A stretch of DNA of 46,554 bases from TMED27 sp964351195 (GTDB taxonomy: Bacteria; Pseudomonadota; Alphaproteobacteria; Micavibrionales; Micavibrionaceae), in contig CAYGNI010000004.1 of assembly GCA_964351195.1 (NCBI GenBank), positions 1-46,554 of the forward strand, read 5' to 3'. Each line of letters begins with the position of its first letter. The first letter of the stretch is position 1. The notes beneath the pieces were generated by a model. It searched no databases. It was not told where the DNA came from and saw nothing but the letters and a program-made list of their open reading frames with translations. Position numbers and translations under genes: made by a program. Of the stretch, positions 7,367 through 14,667 are shown piece by piece.

Positions 7367-8029
7367 ATGCCGACCATTGAACAAATTCGCGCAGCGCGCG
7401 CATTATTAGGATGGAGCCAACATGACCTTGCTGACAAAGCTGGCCTGTCACAAACGGGAATCGCGCGCATTGAAAACGGCACAAACCAGCCCAACTCCAA
7501 AACCATCACCAAAATCGAAACCGCGTTCGATAAAGCCGACGTAGAATTCCTCGGCTCCAGCGGCGTAAGAAAACGTTCGGGCGAAGTAAGAGTACTTCGT
7601 GGCAATAACGCAATGAGCGATTTTTTAAATGACGTGCATGAAACAGCCATCTCACATGGAACAAAAGTAAAACCTTGCGAAGTCTTTCTCTCCAATGTCG
7701 CACACCAAAACTGGGTCAACTCAATGGGACCAGATCGATGGGAAAACCACAGAAAAAGAATGTTTAAAGACAAAGACGTAATGGATGTTCGTATCATCGT
7801 AAAAGAAGGCGACCAAAACTTTCCCGCATCAGATTATGCTGAATATAAATGGATGCCCGAAGAATACTTCAACGATAAGTCATTCTACTCATACCATGAC
7901 AAGCTCGCATTTTTAAATTTCAAAGATGGTGAACAAGAAATTTTTATTATGAAACAAGCTGACTTTGCAAAAGGATACAGAGACCTATTTCTAATTGCAT
8001 GGAACAGCACAGCAAAAACCCCTAATTAA
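7367..8029 (+). CDS. XRE-family transcriptional regulator with C-terminal sensor-like domain
   Basis: 220 residues. Residues about 4-58 form a Cro/CI-type helix-turn-helix (IRAARALLGWSQHDLADKAG, SQTGIARIENG). After a short linker with GEVRVLRG, residues about 80-215 make a separate domain (VRIIVKEGD, SDYAEYKWMP, FYSYHDKLAFLNF) that I recall from other alphaproteobacterial XRE proteins and that may sense a ligand; the function is not known to me. A TATAAT hexamer lies at 7282-7287 upstream, and AGGGGAAA precedes the ATG by a few bases. The methyltransferase gene starts 23 bases after it, so the two probably share a transcript. Composition is AT-richer than neighbours, suggesting acquisition. 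Confidence 0.8.
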   Translation: MPTIEQIRAARALLGWSQHDLADKAGLSQTGIARIENGTNQPNSKTITKIETAFDKADVEFLGSSGVRKRSGEVRVLRGNNAMSDFLNDVHETAISHGTKVKPCEVFLSNVAHQNWVNSMGPDRWENHRKRMFKDKDVMDVRIIVKEGDQNFPASDYAEYKWMPEEYFNDKSFYSYHDKLAFLNFKDGEQEIFIMKQADFAKGYRDLFLIAWNSTAKTPN

Positions 8030-8052
8030 AACGAAAAAACTGAGTTAAACAG

Positions 8053-9039
8053 ATGCCAGACGGCTCAACAACATTAACGATTGAGGCAATTGCGAGCTTT
8101 ATTGGCTGGCAAAGAGAGGACATACTACGCCTCATGGATGAAGGATGGGAACCTGAAAGTATCCGGAGAGGTATTCAACACGGCTTAACCGACCCTCAGT
8201 CCTACTCAAACCTTAGCCTATGGAGCAAGACCTACCTCATGAGAGGACACCTATGGGGTGATGATCCTAGTGAAACAGCTAAACTGGCATTAGAAAGGAT
8301 GCCAGATGATGGAAAATTACTTGATGTTGGCTTCGGCTATGGTCGCGACTTAATATGGCTAGCGAAACGACGCGGTAGAGTCATGGGCATTGAAAAATCT
8401 CGGGTTGGTCTTACAATCGCTATGAATGAACTACGTCGCCAAGAACAGTTAGCCACGAATGGTAATGTCGAAAAACTTGGCGAAGTAGATCTAATCTACG
8501 GATCAATGAAAACACATAGATTTGCTAAAGGCTCACTGTCAGGAATTTGGTCACACAGAACAGCACATTTACCACATCCAGAGCACGCTTTACCTGACAT
8601 TGCACAAAACATGGCAAACGCTGTCAAACCTGGAGGATTGCTCGTAATTAGTGCTCGTAGTGTTCATGACTTCTATCAAGACCAAAAGAGCATGGAAAGA
8701 GTTGTATTAAATGCACAGGGGTTTCCTATGAGCGCCACAAGAAGAGACAGACCAGATCATGCAATCAATTACTTCACACCACAAAGATTTGCAGAAGTCT
8801 TTGGACCCTATTGCCACATTAAAGAAATATTTTTAGGTAAAGAACCAGAAGCCTTAGATAACGTGCAAGATGGTAAGCAAATAGAGAGCTATTACATGAC
8901 TGCTGTCATGGAAGTAAAACCAGACAGTGAAAGAACTCTATCTTTTGGCCATGAAATTGGTGCACACGTACCCCACTTAAGAAGATTACCTAGTGTACCG
9001 GACACAGAGGACCTGGAATACCCATCGTTGGCTGCATAA
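8053..9039 (+). CDS. Class I SAM-dependent methyltransferase
   Basis: 328 residues. An N-terminal helical part of about 75 residues (TIEAIASFIGWQREDILRLM) precedes a Rossmann methyltransferase fold. Motif I is LLDVGFGYGRD at about residues 89-99, the acidic residue after strand 2 is in MGIEKS, and VKPGGLLVIS is the strand-5 motif. The substrate is unknown; a small-molecule or lipid target is as likely as any. It follows the XRE regulator by 23 bases and is probably controlled by it. The C-terminus ends in a short tail without recognisable domains. AT-rich codon use matches the XRE gene, and both differ from the housekeeping genes around them. Confidence 0.8.
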   Translation: MPDGSTTLTIEAIASFIGWQREDILRLMDEGWEPESIRRGIQHGLTDPQSYSNLSLWSKTYLMRGHLWGDDPSETAKLALERMPDDGKLLDVGFGYGRDLIWLAKRRGRVMGIEKSRVGLTIAMNELRRQEQLATNGNVEKLGEVDLIYGSMKTHRFAKGSLSGIWSHRTAHLPHPEHALPDIAQNMANAVKPGGLLVISARSVHDFYQDQKSMERVVLNAQGFPMSATRRDRPDHAINYFTPQRFAEVFGPYCHIKEIFLGKEPEALDNVQDGKQIESYYMTAVMEVKPDSERTLSFGHEIGAHVPHLRRLPSVPDTEDLEYPSLAA

Positions 9040-9139
9040 TTAAACATATAAACTTGCCTAAAAAGGATTAAAATCCTATAATCAACATTCAAAAAATTGG
9101 ACAATTCGTCCGCCCATAAAAAACCGTGTTAGTTCACTC

Positions 9140-9202
9140 AGCGGACTAAGTACAGAGCCAGCAAGGCCCACAGCGATTTCGACTAAACTAACTTAGTCCG
9201 CT
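9140..9202. repeat. 63-bp MITE-like palindrome with 5-bp direct flanks
   Basis: A perfect 12-bp terminal inverted repeat, AGCGGACTAAGT (9140-9151) and ACTTAGTCCGCT (9191-9202), encloses 39 bases. It is flanked on both sides by the direct repeat CACTC (9135-9139 and 9203-9207), as expected for a target-site duplication. It carries no coding capacity. It lies between the methyltransferase and groEL, just left of their shared terminator. It could instead be a simple hairpin; the flanking duplication favours a miniature mobile element. Confidence 0.5.
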
Positions 9203-9233
9203 CACTCAACTCACTTCACAACAAAACCAAATA

Positions 9234-9263
9234 AAAAAGGCCGCAACATCGCGCGGCCTTTTT
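9234..9263. terminator. Bidirectional intrinsic terminator
   Basis: AAAAAGGCCGC (9234-9244) and GCGGCCTTTTT (9253-9263) form an 11-bp perfect stem with an 8-base loop and T-runs on both strands. It serves groEL on the minus strand and can serve the XRE-methyltransferase pair on the plus strand. Confidence 0.85.
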
Positions 9264-9341
9264 AAATACCTTAAAGAGCAGAGCTGTAAAAACGAGCAAT
9301 TTTAATCGTTTCAACAACGCCAGCGATGAAAAGGACCGCTT

Positions 9342-10997
9342 TTAGAAGCCCATGCCGCCCATTCCACCCATGCCACCCATCGGGTCGCCACCAGCAGCGC
9401 CTGCACCTTTGTCCTCCTGCGGAGAATCGGTGATGATCGCTTCTGTAGTAATGAGCAACGAAGACACGGAAGCCGCATCTTGCAGAGCCGTACGCACAAC
9501 TTTCACAGGGTCGATAATACCGGCCTTCACCATGTTAGTGAACTCGCCCTTCTGCGCATCCCAGCCATAATCGGTGTCTTTTTGCTCAAGCAATTTACCG
9601 ACAATAACGGACCCTTCCGCGCCCGCGTTTTGAGCGATCTGGCGGATAGGCGCCTGAATAGCGCGGCGGATGATCTCGATACCGACATCCTGGTCATCAT
9701 TCGCACCTTCAAGCTTTTCAAGCGCGCGTGTTGCATAAAGAAGCGCAGTACCGCCACCGGCGATAATACCTTCTTCAACGGCTGCGCGTGTCGCGTGAAG
9801 CGCGTCATCAACGCGGTCTTTACGCTCTTTCACTTCAACTTCAGTCACGCCGCCAACGCGAAGAACCGCAACGCCGCCTGACAGTTTCGCCAAACGCTCT
9901 TGGAGTTTTTCTTTATCGTAGTCGGAATCACTCGCTTCAACCTGTTTGCGGATCTGGGCGCAGCGCGCTTCAATCTCTTTCTTGTCACCAGCGCCATCAA
10001 CGATCGTTGTATCGTCTTTGGTGATGGATACTTTCTTCGCAGTTCCAAGCATGTCGACAGTAACGTTCTCAAGCTTGATGCCAAGGTCTTCGGAAATAAC
10101 CTGACCACCACTCAAAAGAGCAATGTCTTCGAGCATCGCTTTACGACGATCACCAAAGCCAGGCGCCTTCACGGCTGCAATCTTAAGACCGCCGCGTAGC
10201 TTGTTCACAACCAAAGTCGCAAGAGCTTCGCCTTCAACATCTTCAGCAATGATCAGCAATGGACGACCGGCTTGTACAACTGCTTCCAAAATAGGAACCA
10301 GCGCCTGCAGATTGGACAGCTTGCCTTCGTTCAAAAGAATATATGGGTTTTCAAGGTTAGCCTGCATCTTCTCCGCATCTGTAATGAAGTAAGGAGACAG
10401 GTAACCGCGGTCGAATTGCATCCCTTCAACAACTTCAAGCTCGTTGTCCAAAGATTTTGCTTCTTCAACAGTGATCACGCCTTCATTGCCGACTTTATCC
10501 ATTGCTTCAGCCAAAAGCTGACCAATAGACTCTTCGCCGTTCGCAGAAATCGTACCGACCTGACGGATCTCGTCATTGCCTTTCACGTTCTTACCGCGCT
10601 TGGCAAGGTCTTCAACCACAGCCGCAACCGCAAGGTCAATCCCGCGCTTAAGGTCCATCGGGTTACGTCCCGCTGAAACGGCCTTCACGCCTTCGTTGGC
10701 AATGCACTGCGCCAAAACGGTCGCAGTCGTCGTACCATCACCGGCATGGTCATTCGCCTTAGAAGCAACTTCCTTGATTAGCTGCGCGCCAACATTCTGG
10801 CGTGTGTTCTTCAGCTCGATTTCCTTGGCAACAGTCACACCGTCTTTAGTCGTGCGCGGCGCGCCAAAGCTTTTTTGGATAACAACATTGCGGCCTTTTG
10901 GACCCAATGTTACTTTAACTGCGTTCGCAAGGGTGTTAATCCCCGCCAGCATATCTTCACGGGCATCTCCGCCCAGTTTTACATCTTTTGCAGACAT
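9342..10997 (-). CDS. groEL: 60 kDa chaperonin GroEL
   Basis: 551-residue subunit of the double-ring ATP-dependent folding chamber in the cytoplasm, working with the GroES lid encoded 97 bases upstream. The ATP-binding DGTTTATVLA motif, the apical-domain segment and the flexible GGM-repeat tail (ending GGMGGMGGMGF) are all present. AAAAGGAG lies about 10 bases before the ATG. It is transcribed with groES, and a strong terminator follows at 9234-9263. It is an ordinary full-length copy. Confidence 0.98.
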   Translation of the reverse strand: MSAKDVKLGGDAREDMLAGINTLANAVKVTLGPKGRNVVIQKSFGAPRTTKDGVTVAKEIELKNTRQNVGAQLIKEVASKANDHAGDGTTTATVLAQCIANEGVKAVSAGRNPMDLKRGIDLAVAAVVEDLAKRGKNVKGNDEIRQVGTISANGEESIGQLLAEAMDKVGNEGVITVEEAKSLDNELEVVEGMQFDRGYLSPYFITDAEKMQANLENPYILLNEGKLSNLQALVPILEAVVQAGRPLLIIAEDVEGEALATLVVNKLRGGLKIAAVKAPGFGDRRKAMLEDIALLSGGQVISEDLGIKLENVTVDMLGTAKKVSITKDDTTIVDGAGDKKEIEARCAQIRKQVEASDSDYDKEKLQERLAKLSGGVAVLRVGGVTEVEVKERKDRVDDALHATRAAVEEGIIAGGGTALLYATRALEKLEGANDDQDVGIEIIRRAIQAPIRQIAQNAGAEGSVIVGKLLEQKDTDYGWDAQKGEFTNMVKAGIIDPVKVVRTALQDAASVSSLLITTEAIITDSPQEDKGAGAAGGDPMGGMGGMGGMGF

Positions 10998-11026
10998 AGT
11001 ATAAATCTCCTTTTAGAGTTTTGCTT

Positions 11027-11083
11027 TTCCCGCGCTAGCGGGAATCTATAAAATTACAAACAAGATCCCTGCTTCCGCAGGGA
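11027..11083. repeat. Two short hairpins between groES and groEL
   Basis: Two perfect 7-bp stems with 4-base loops lie in the 97-base gap: TTCCCGC/GCGGGAA (11027-11044) and TCCCTGC/GCAGGGA (11066-11083). The first, with its flanks (TTGCTTTTCCCGCGC...ATCT), resembles the hairpin at 14616-14633. They lack T-runs on the minus strand, so they are more likely processing or stabilising structures in the groESL mRNA than terminators. Confidence 0.55.
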
Positions 11084-11094
11084 ATACTTAACTG

Positions 11095-11385
11095 TTAAGC
11101 GACGATTCCGATAATATCGGATTCTTTCATGACCATGAGTTCCTCACCGTCAATGGTAACTTCCGTACCGGCCCATTTCGAAAAGATCACACGATCTTTG
11201 GGCTTCACATCCAATGGACGAACATCGCCGTTGTCGTTTACGTGACCGGAACCGACTGCGATAATCTCACCTTCCATGGGTTTTTCTGCTGCTGTGTCGG
11301 GAATGATAATCCCGCCTTTGGTTTTGGTGTCCGCTTCAATGCGACGAACAAGAACGCGATCGTGTAGAGGACGAAACTTTGTCAT
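11095..11385 (-). CDS. groES: 10 kDa co-chaperonin GroES
   Basis: 96-residue lid protein of the GroEL chamber. The start MTKFRPLHDRVLVRR, the mobile loop (TKGGIIIPDTAAEKP, about residues 22-36) and the end DIIGIVA are standard. AAAGGAG lies upstream of the ATG. It is the first gene of the groES-groEL operon, behind an RpoH-type promoter at 11521-11552 with a leader of roughly 130 bases. Confidence 0.98.
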   Translation of the reverse strand: MTKFRPLHDRVLVRRIEADTKTKGGIIIPDTAAEKPMEGEIIAVGSGHVNDNGDVRPLDVKPKDRVIFSKWAGTEVTIDGEELMVMKESDIIGIVA

Positions 11386-11520
11386 TTCATCTTTCTCCTT
11401 TGTTTGTTGTTAACAAGCAGGTTTTTAAGCCCCCCAAATAAACTTTTGAGTGAGCGGACTATAAAAACCCCTCCAACGCCTCACTGAGCTTAATTTTCGC
11501 TCGTAAATGCGAGGACGACA

Positions 11521-11552
11521 TACATATAGGAGAGTCCTTGGAAAAATTCAAG
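11521..11552 (-). promoter_or_regulatory. RpoH (sigma-32) type heat-shock promoter of groESL
   Basis: On the minus strand CTTGAA (11547-11552 on plus) is followed, 18 bases after CTTG, by CCTATATGTA (11521-11530). This fits the alphaproteobacterial RpoH consensus CTTG-N17/18-CYTATnT. It lies about 135 bases upstream of groES and points toward it. I found no CIRCE element (TTAGCACTC-N9-GAGTGCTAA) in 11386-11705, so control appears to be by sigma factor alone. Confidence 0.75.
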
Positions 11553-11705
11553 TTTTTTACTCAAAGATAATACGAATTCGCCAAACCTGTTGATATTTAA
11601 CGCTTTCGCAAGGTTTACCCTGTATTATGGTATAATAAAGGCATAAACTATACCAAAGAGAGCAAAAGCTCCGATAAGCCCAAGAATTGAGCGAGGAGGA
11701 CATCT

Positions 11706-11969
11706 ATGGCCGATATACAAAAACAACTCGACAATTACCGCCTGGTCACGGCGCAAATCTATTATCACATGCCGGATTTCGAACAAATCCTCCAGGAATT
11801 CATCTGGCAGGAATATGACCTGATGCCCACCTTCCCCGAGCTTAAAAAATTTCTTGCCTTCTGGGAGAAAAAGATCGACGGAAAACTCCACTCAGTCTAC
11901 GTTGCTAAGCAAGAGATTATCACAACTTCCGACTACCGCAACGCCGATTGGCTGGGCACGCTTCAATAG
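11706..11969 (+). CDS. usg: Usg family protein
   Basis: 87 residues, matching the small Usg family found mainly in alphaproteobacteria. Diagnostic segments are YRLVTAQIYYHMPD, EFIWQEYDLMPTFP and FWEKKIDGKLHSVYVA. The family was named for a frame near tryptophan genes and has no established biochemical role. GAGGAGG (11693-11699) sits 6 bases before the ATG, a strong ribosome site. It stands alone between the groESL promoter and the ornithine decarboxylase leader. Confidence 0.88.
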   Translation: MADIQKQLDNYRLVTAQIYYHMPDFEQILQEFIWQEYDLMPTFPELKKFLAFWEKKIDGKLHSVYVAKQEIITTSDYRNADWLGTLQ

Positions 11970-12020
11970 CCAAATCAAAAAAAATATCTTGCTTTTCCCA
12001 CATAAAAGAGTCATATTAAG

Positions 12021-12112
12021 GATACGCACGTGTCTATGGCGCTTCGGTGGTTATGCAACGACGTATATCTTGTTTTAACGCAGGGCTTAAACAGCCCCTT
12101 TAACATAGGGTT
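12021..12112 (+). ncRNA. Candidate speF-type leader RNA of ornithine decarboxylase
   Basis: The 150 bases before the ornithine decarboxylase gene hold conserved-looking structure: GGCGCTTCGGTGGTTATGC (12038-12056), a TACG/CGTA pairing (12023-12026 with 12062-12065), and a GGGC-ttaaaca-GCCC hairpin ending about 25 bases before the ATG. The speF motif is a described alphaproteobacterial cis-regulatory RNA upstream of ornithine decarboxylase genes. Position fits, and the GGCGCTTCGG segment resembles what I remember of it. The family assignment needs a covariance-model search. Confidence 0.55.
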
Positions 12113-12120
12113 TACAGTTG

Positions 12121-13434
12121 ATGACCAACGACCTTTTCAAAGGCCCTCAGGGCACACCATGCGCTATTGATTCAAACGTATCAGGCGCAGTTATTCCATT
12201 CGCATTATCAGAAGACCAAACATCACAGCATGATGATGATACGCTATGCATCAATCATGATATTAATGATGCTTATATCCGCGAGATGAGCCCGGTTATT
12301 CCCGTGCCGATCCTGCGCCCTGCTGCTTTGCTAAAAAGAACACAGGACTTCGTCGCCGCTTTCACCGGTGAAACCATGTACGCCGTGAAATGCAACCCCG
12401 ACCCCGTCTTGCTCAAAAGCATCTACAAAGGCGGTGTCCGCAAATATGACGCAGCCTCTATCGCTGAAATCCGCACCATCCATGGCCTTTTCCCGGATGC
12501 CAAAATCTATTTCATGCACCCGATCAAAGCACCCGAAGCGATCCGCGAAGCCTACATCAACCATGGCGTCCGCGCCTTCGTCCTCGATTACGCAGACGAG
12601 CTGGAAAAAATCTTGCACGAAACAAACGCAGCCCCAGACCTCGAACTTTTCGTCCGTATGGCTGTGCCAAAAGATGAAACCGCGCATGTCGCCACAGATT
12701 TCTCCAGCAAATTTGGCGCTAAGCCCGATGAAGTAGCCGCGCTGTTAAAAGCCTGCCGCCCATATTGTAAAAAACTGGGCCTCAGCTTCCATGTCGGAAC
12801 ACAATGTGACGATCCCGAAAGATACGCCAAAGCCGTCGCTTATGCGGCAAAAGCGATCGAAGACAGCGGCGTTGAGCTCGAAGTCCTCGACATTGGTGGT
12901 GGTTTCCCGGCTGAATTGAACACTCAGAGTGCCGTACCCCCTGTAACAGATTTCACACAAAGAATCGCCGACGCGGTTGAGCAAAACGGCTTACAATCTC
13001 TACAGCTTTTATGCGAAATCGGCCGTGGCCTTGTTGCCTGCGCAGGCTCGCTGATCGTGCGCGTTGAAGGTCGCAAAGGCAATTTACTATACCTCAATGA
13101 CGGAACATATGGCGGTATCTTCGAAGCCGGCGGCTCTATCGGCCTGCCCTACCCTGCACGTTTGATCCGCCGTGAAGAAACCAACAGCGATGCGCCCATG
13201 CAAGCCTTCCGCTTTGCCGGCCCAACCTGTGACTCTGTTGATATGATGAACGGTCCGTTCATGTTGCCGAATGATATTCAAACCGGCGACTGGATCATGC
13301 TTGATCAATTGGGTGCATACGGAGAAGTCTCGCGCACAGACTTCAACGGCTTCGGTTCTGTCCAGAAAATCATTATTCAGGACACAGCCCAGCAAGCCCA
13401 AACGGCTGCAGCAAAATCACTGGAAAACGTCTAG
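12121..13434 (+). CDS. Ornithine decarboxylase, PLP-dependent fold type III
   Basis: 437 residues of the alanine-racemase-fold decarboxylase family that makes putrescine from ornithine; close relatives decarboxylate lysine. The PLP lysine is Lys90 in TMYAVKCNPDP. SFHVGTQC, EIGRGLVA (phosphate/pyridoxal contacts) and GPTCDSVD near the C-terminus (the catalytic Cys region of ODC) are present. About 55 extra N-terminal residues of low conservation precede the barrel. I start at the ATG at 12121 rather than the TTG one codon earlier. A structured leader lies upstream. Its stop codon overlaps the stop of the convergent ferredoxin gene by 3-4 bases. Confidence 0.9.
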   Translation: MTNDLFKGPQGTPCAIDSNVSGAVIPFALSEDQTSQHDDDTLCINHDINDAYIREMSPVIPVPILRPAALLKRTQDFVAAFTGETMYAVKCNPDPVLLKSIYKGGVRKYDAASIAEIRTIHGLFPDAKIYFMHPIKAPEAIREAYINHGVRAFVLDYADELEKILHETNAAPDLELFVRMAVPKDETAHVATDFSSKFGAKPDEVAALLKACRPYCKKLGLSFHVGTQCDDPERYAKAVAYAAKAIEDSGVELEVLDIGGGFPAELNTQSAVPPVTDFTQRIADAVEQNGLQSLQLLCEIGRGLVACAGSLIVRVEGRKGNLLYLNDGTYGGIFEAGGSIGLPYPARLIRREETNSDAPMQAFRFAGPTCDSVDMMNGPFMLPNDIQTGDWIMLDQLGAYGEVSRTDFNGFGSVQKIIIQDTAQQAQTAAAKSLENV

Positions 13435-13757
13435 GCATCACCTTTTGCTATTGTGACTTTCAATCCGTTCAGATCTTCATTCATGATGATCTGACAGGAT
13501 AACCGCGAATTGTCTTCAAGGTTAAAGGCCTCATCGAGCATCTCGTCTTCTTCATCGCCTTTGGGAGGAACCTTATCCTCCCACTCTTCGTCGACATAGA
13601 CATGGCATGTCGCGCACGCGCACGCCCCGCCGCATTCGGCCTTTATGGGCAAACCATGGTCACGGATAATCTCCATCACGCGCCAGCCTTCAACCGCATC
13701 CAGCGCGTGTTCAACCCCGTCCAAATCCGTCACATATATCTTTAAATCATCACTCAT
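13431..13757 (-). CDS. Adrenodoxin-type 2Fe-2S ferredoxin
   Basis: 108-residue soluble electron carrier. The four ligands are Cys42, Cys48, Cys51 and Cys88, exactly the C-X5-C-X2-C-X36-C pattern of the adrenodoxin/ISC ferredoxin group; an extra Cys46 sits inside the loop. Such ferredoxins serve Fe-S cluster assembly or heme and steroid-type oxygenation. Heme A synthase lies nearby (14668), and a ferredoxin is a plausible donor to heme A synthesis, but the isc operon is not in view, so the partner is uncertain. It is probably co-transcribed with the membrane protein gene 12 bases upstream. Confidence 0.92.
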   Translation of the reverse strand: MSDDLKIYVTDLDGVEHALDAVEGWRVMEIIRDHGLPIKAECGGACACATCHVYVDEEWEDKVPPKGDEEDEMLDEAFNLEDNSRLSCQIIMNEDLNGLKVTIAKGDA

Positions 13758-13769
13758 ATCTGGTCCTCT

Positions 13770-14558
13770 TTATCCTTTACCATCCATAATCTGACGAACT
13801 GCATACGCCATCGCAAAACTGGATACAAGCGCTATGATCAACTCAAACGCGCTTTGCACGATAGCAAAACTCAAATGAAACGCCTGCGAAGCTTGCTCGC
13901 CTTGCGCCGGAAATATATCTTCTAAAACTCCGGAAACCAAGACCATCACAATCCCAAAAGGCACAAAACACAATAGCCAGCACCCTAGCATGTAAAAAGA
14001 GCTGGAAAACCGGTAAATCCGGACCAAAAACGCCCGTGCCGGGACGCCCATTGCCACCGGCACATACAGCCATAAAATTCGAAACGCCCAGATCATTCCG
14101 GCCAAAAACACCAGCGAGCTCAAAAATGCCAGGAAACTAGGCTCCTGCGCCTCTGGACTAACACCGGCTTCCTGATAAACCTGCATCCCTTGCACAAATG
14201 AACCCACAAAGAACGCTAGCCCGACCTGTATCATCACATAAATGATCATGCCCGCCATAATATCCTTGGCATAAGCACGGCCTTGATCAAAATTCCCACG
14301 CAGATCCATGCCCCGCATCACGCAGCAAATCACATAGGACAGTAAAAAACCTTCGGCAAAAAACGAGGGAATAAGAATCAGCCCATGACGTAAATATTGG
14401 TTTTCCATGCCCAAAAACAAGATCAGCGCATAACTGCCGAGCTTGATCAAAAATGGTAAAAAAGCAAGCTGTAGAAGGGGCTTACGCTCTGCCCATACAT
14501 TGCTATAGCCATACCCGGCCGCTTCAATCAGATCAAATTTCGCATCACCACGCGCCAC
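13770..14558 (-). CDS. Hypothetical polytopic membrane protein
   Basis: 262 residues with about five to six hydrophobic segments (around residues 28-50, 60-80, 100-125, 145-170, 190-215, 232-255). The N-terminus MARGDAKFDLIEAAGYGYSN is cytosolic-looking. It starts with GTG at 14558 and has a weak ribosome site. I recognise no family; the overall look is of small alphaproteobacterial inner-membrane proteins with a repeated four-helix layout. The ferredoxin gene follows 12 bases later on the same strand. Confidence 0.7.
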   Translation of the reverse strand: MARGDAKFDLIEAAGYGYSNVWAERKPLLQLAFLPFLIKLGSYALILFLGMENQYLRHGLILIPSFFAEGFLLSYVICCVMRGMDLRGNFDQGRAYAKDIMAGMIIYVMIQVGLAFFVGSFVQGMQVYQEAGVSPEAQEPSFLAFLSSLVFLAGMIWAFRILWLYVPVAMGVPARAFLVRIYRFSSSFYMLGCWLLCFVPFGIVMVLVSGVLEDIFPAQGEQASQAFHLSFAIVQSAFELIIALVSSFAMAYAVRQIMDGKG

Positions 14559-14615
14559 GCCGCAAAAACCTCTTACAAAATAACAAACTGAACTATATAA
14601 GTAGAAAAATTGCTT

Positions 14616-14633
14616 TCCCCGCGCAAGCGGGGA
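14616..14633. repeat. Short GC-rich hairpin repeat
   Basis: TCCCCGC-gcaa-GCGGGGA, a perfect 7-bp stem between the divergent membrane-protein and heme A synthase genes. With flanks TTGCTTT on the left and TCT on the right it matches the hairpin at 11027-11044, so both belong to one short dispersed family of the common TTCCCGC...GCGGGAATCT kind. Confidence 0.55.
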
Positions 14634-14667
14634 TCTTGAATAAAGTCAATCATTGAAATGGCACGCC

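Noticed and set aside
7367..9039. Restriction-modification or other defence system
   Set aside because: There is a regulator and a methyltransferase but no nuclease, and the methyltransferase lacks DNA-methylase motifs (such as DPPY).
11625..11891. Minus-strand ORF opposite usg
   Set aside because: Shadow of usg, which has a strong ribosome site and a family match.
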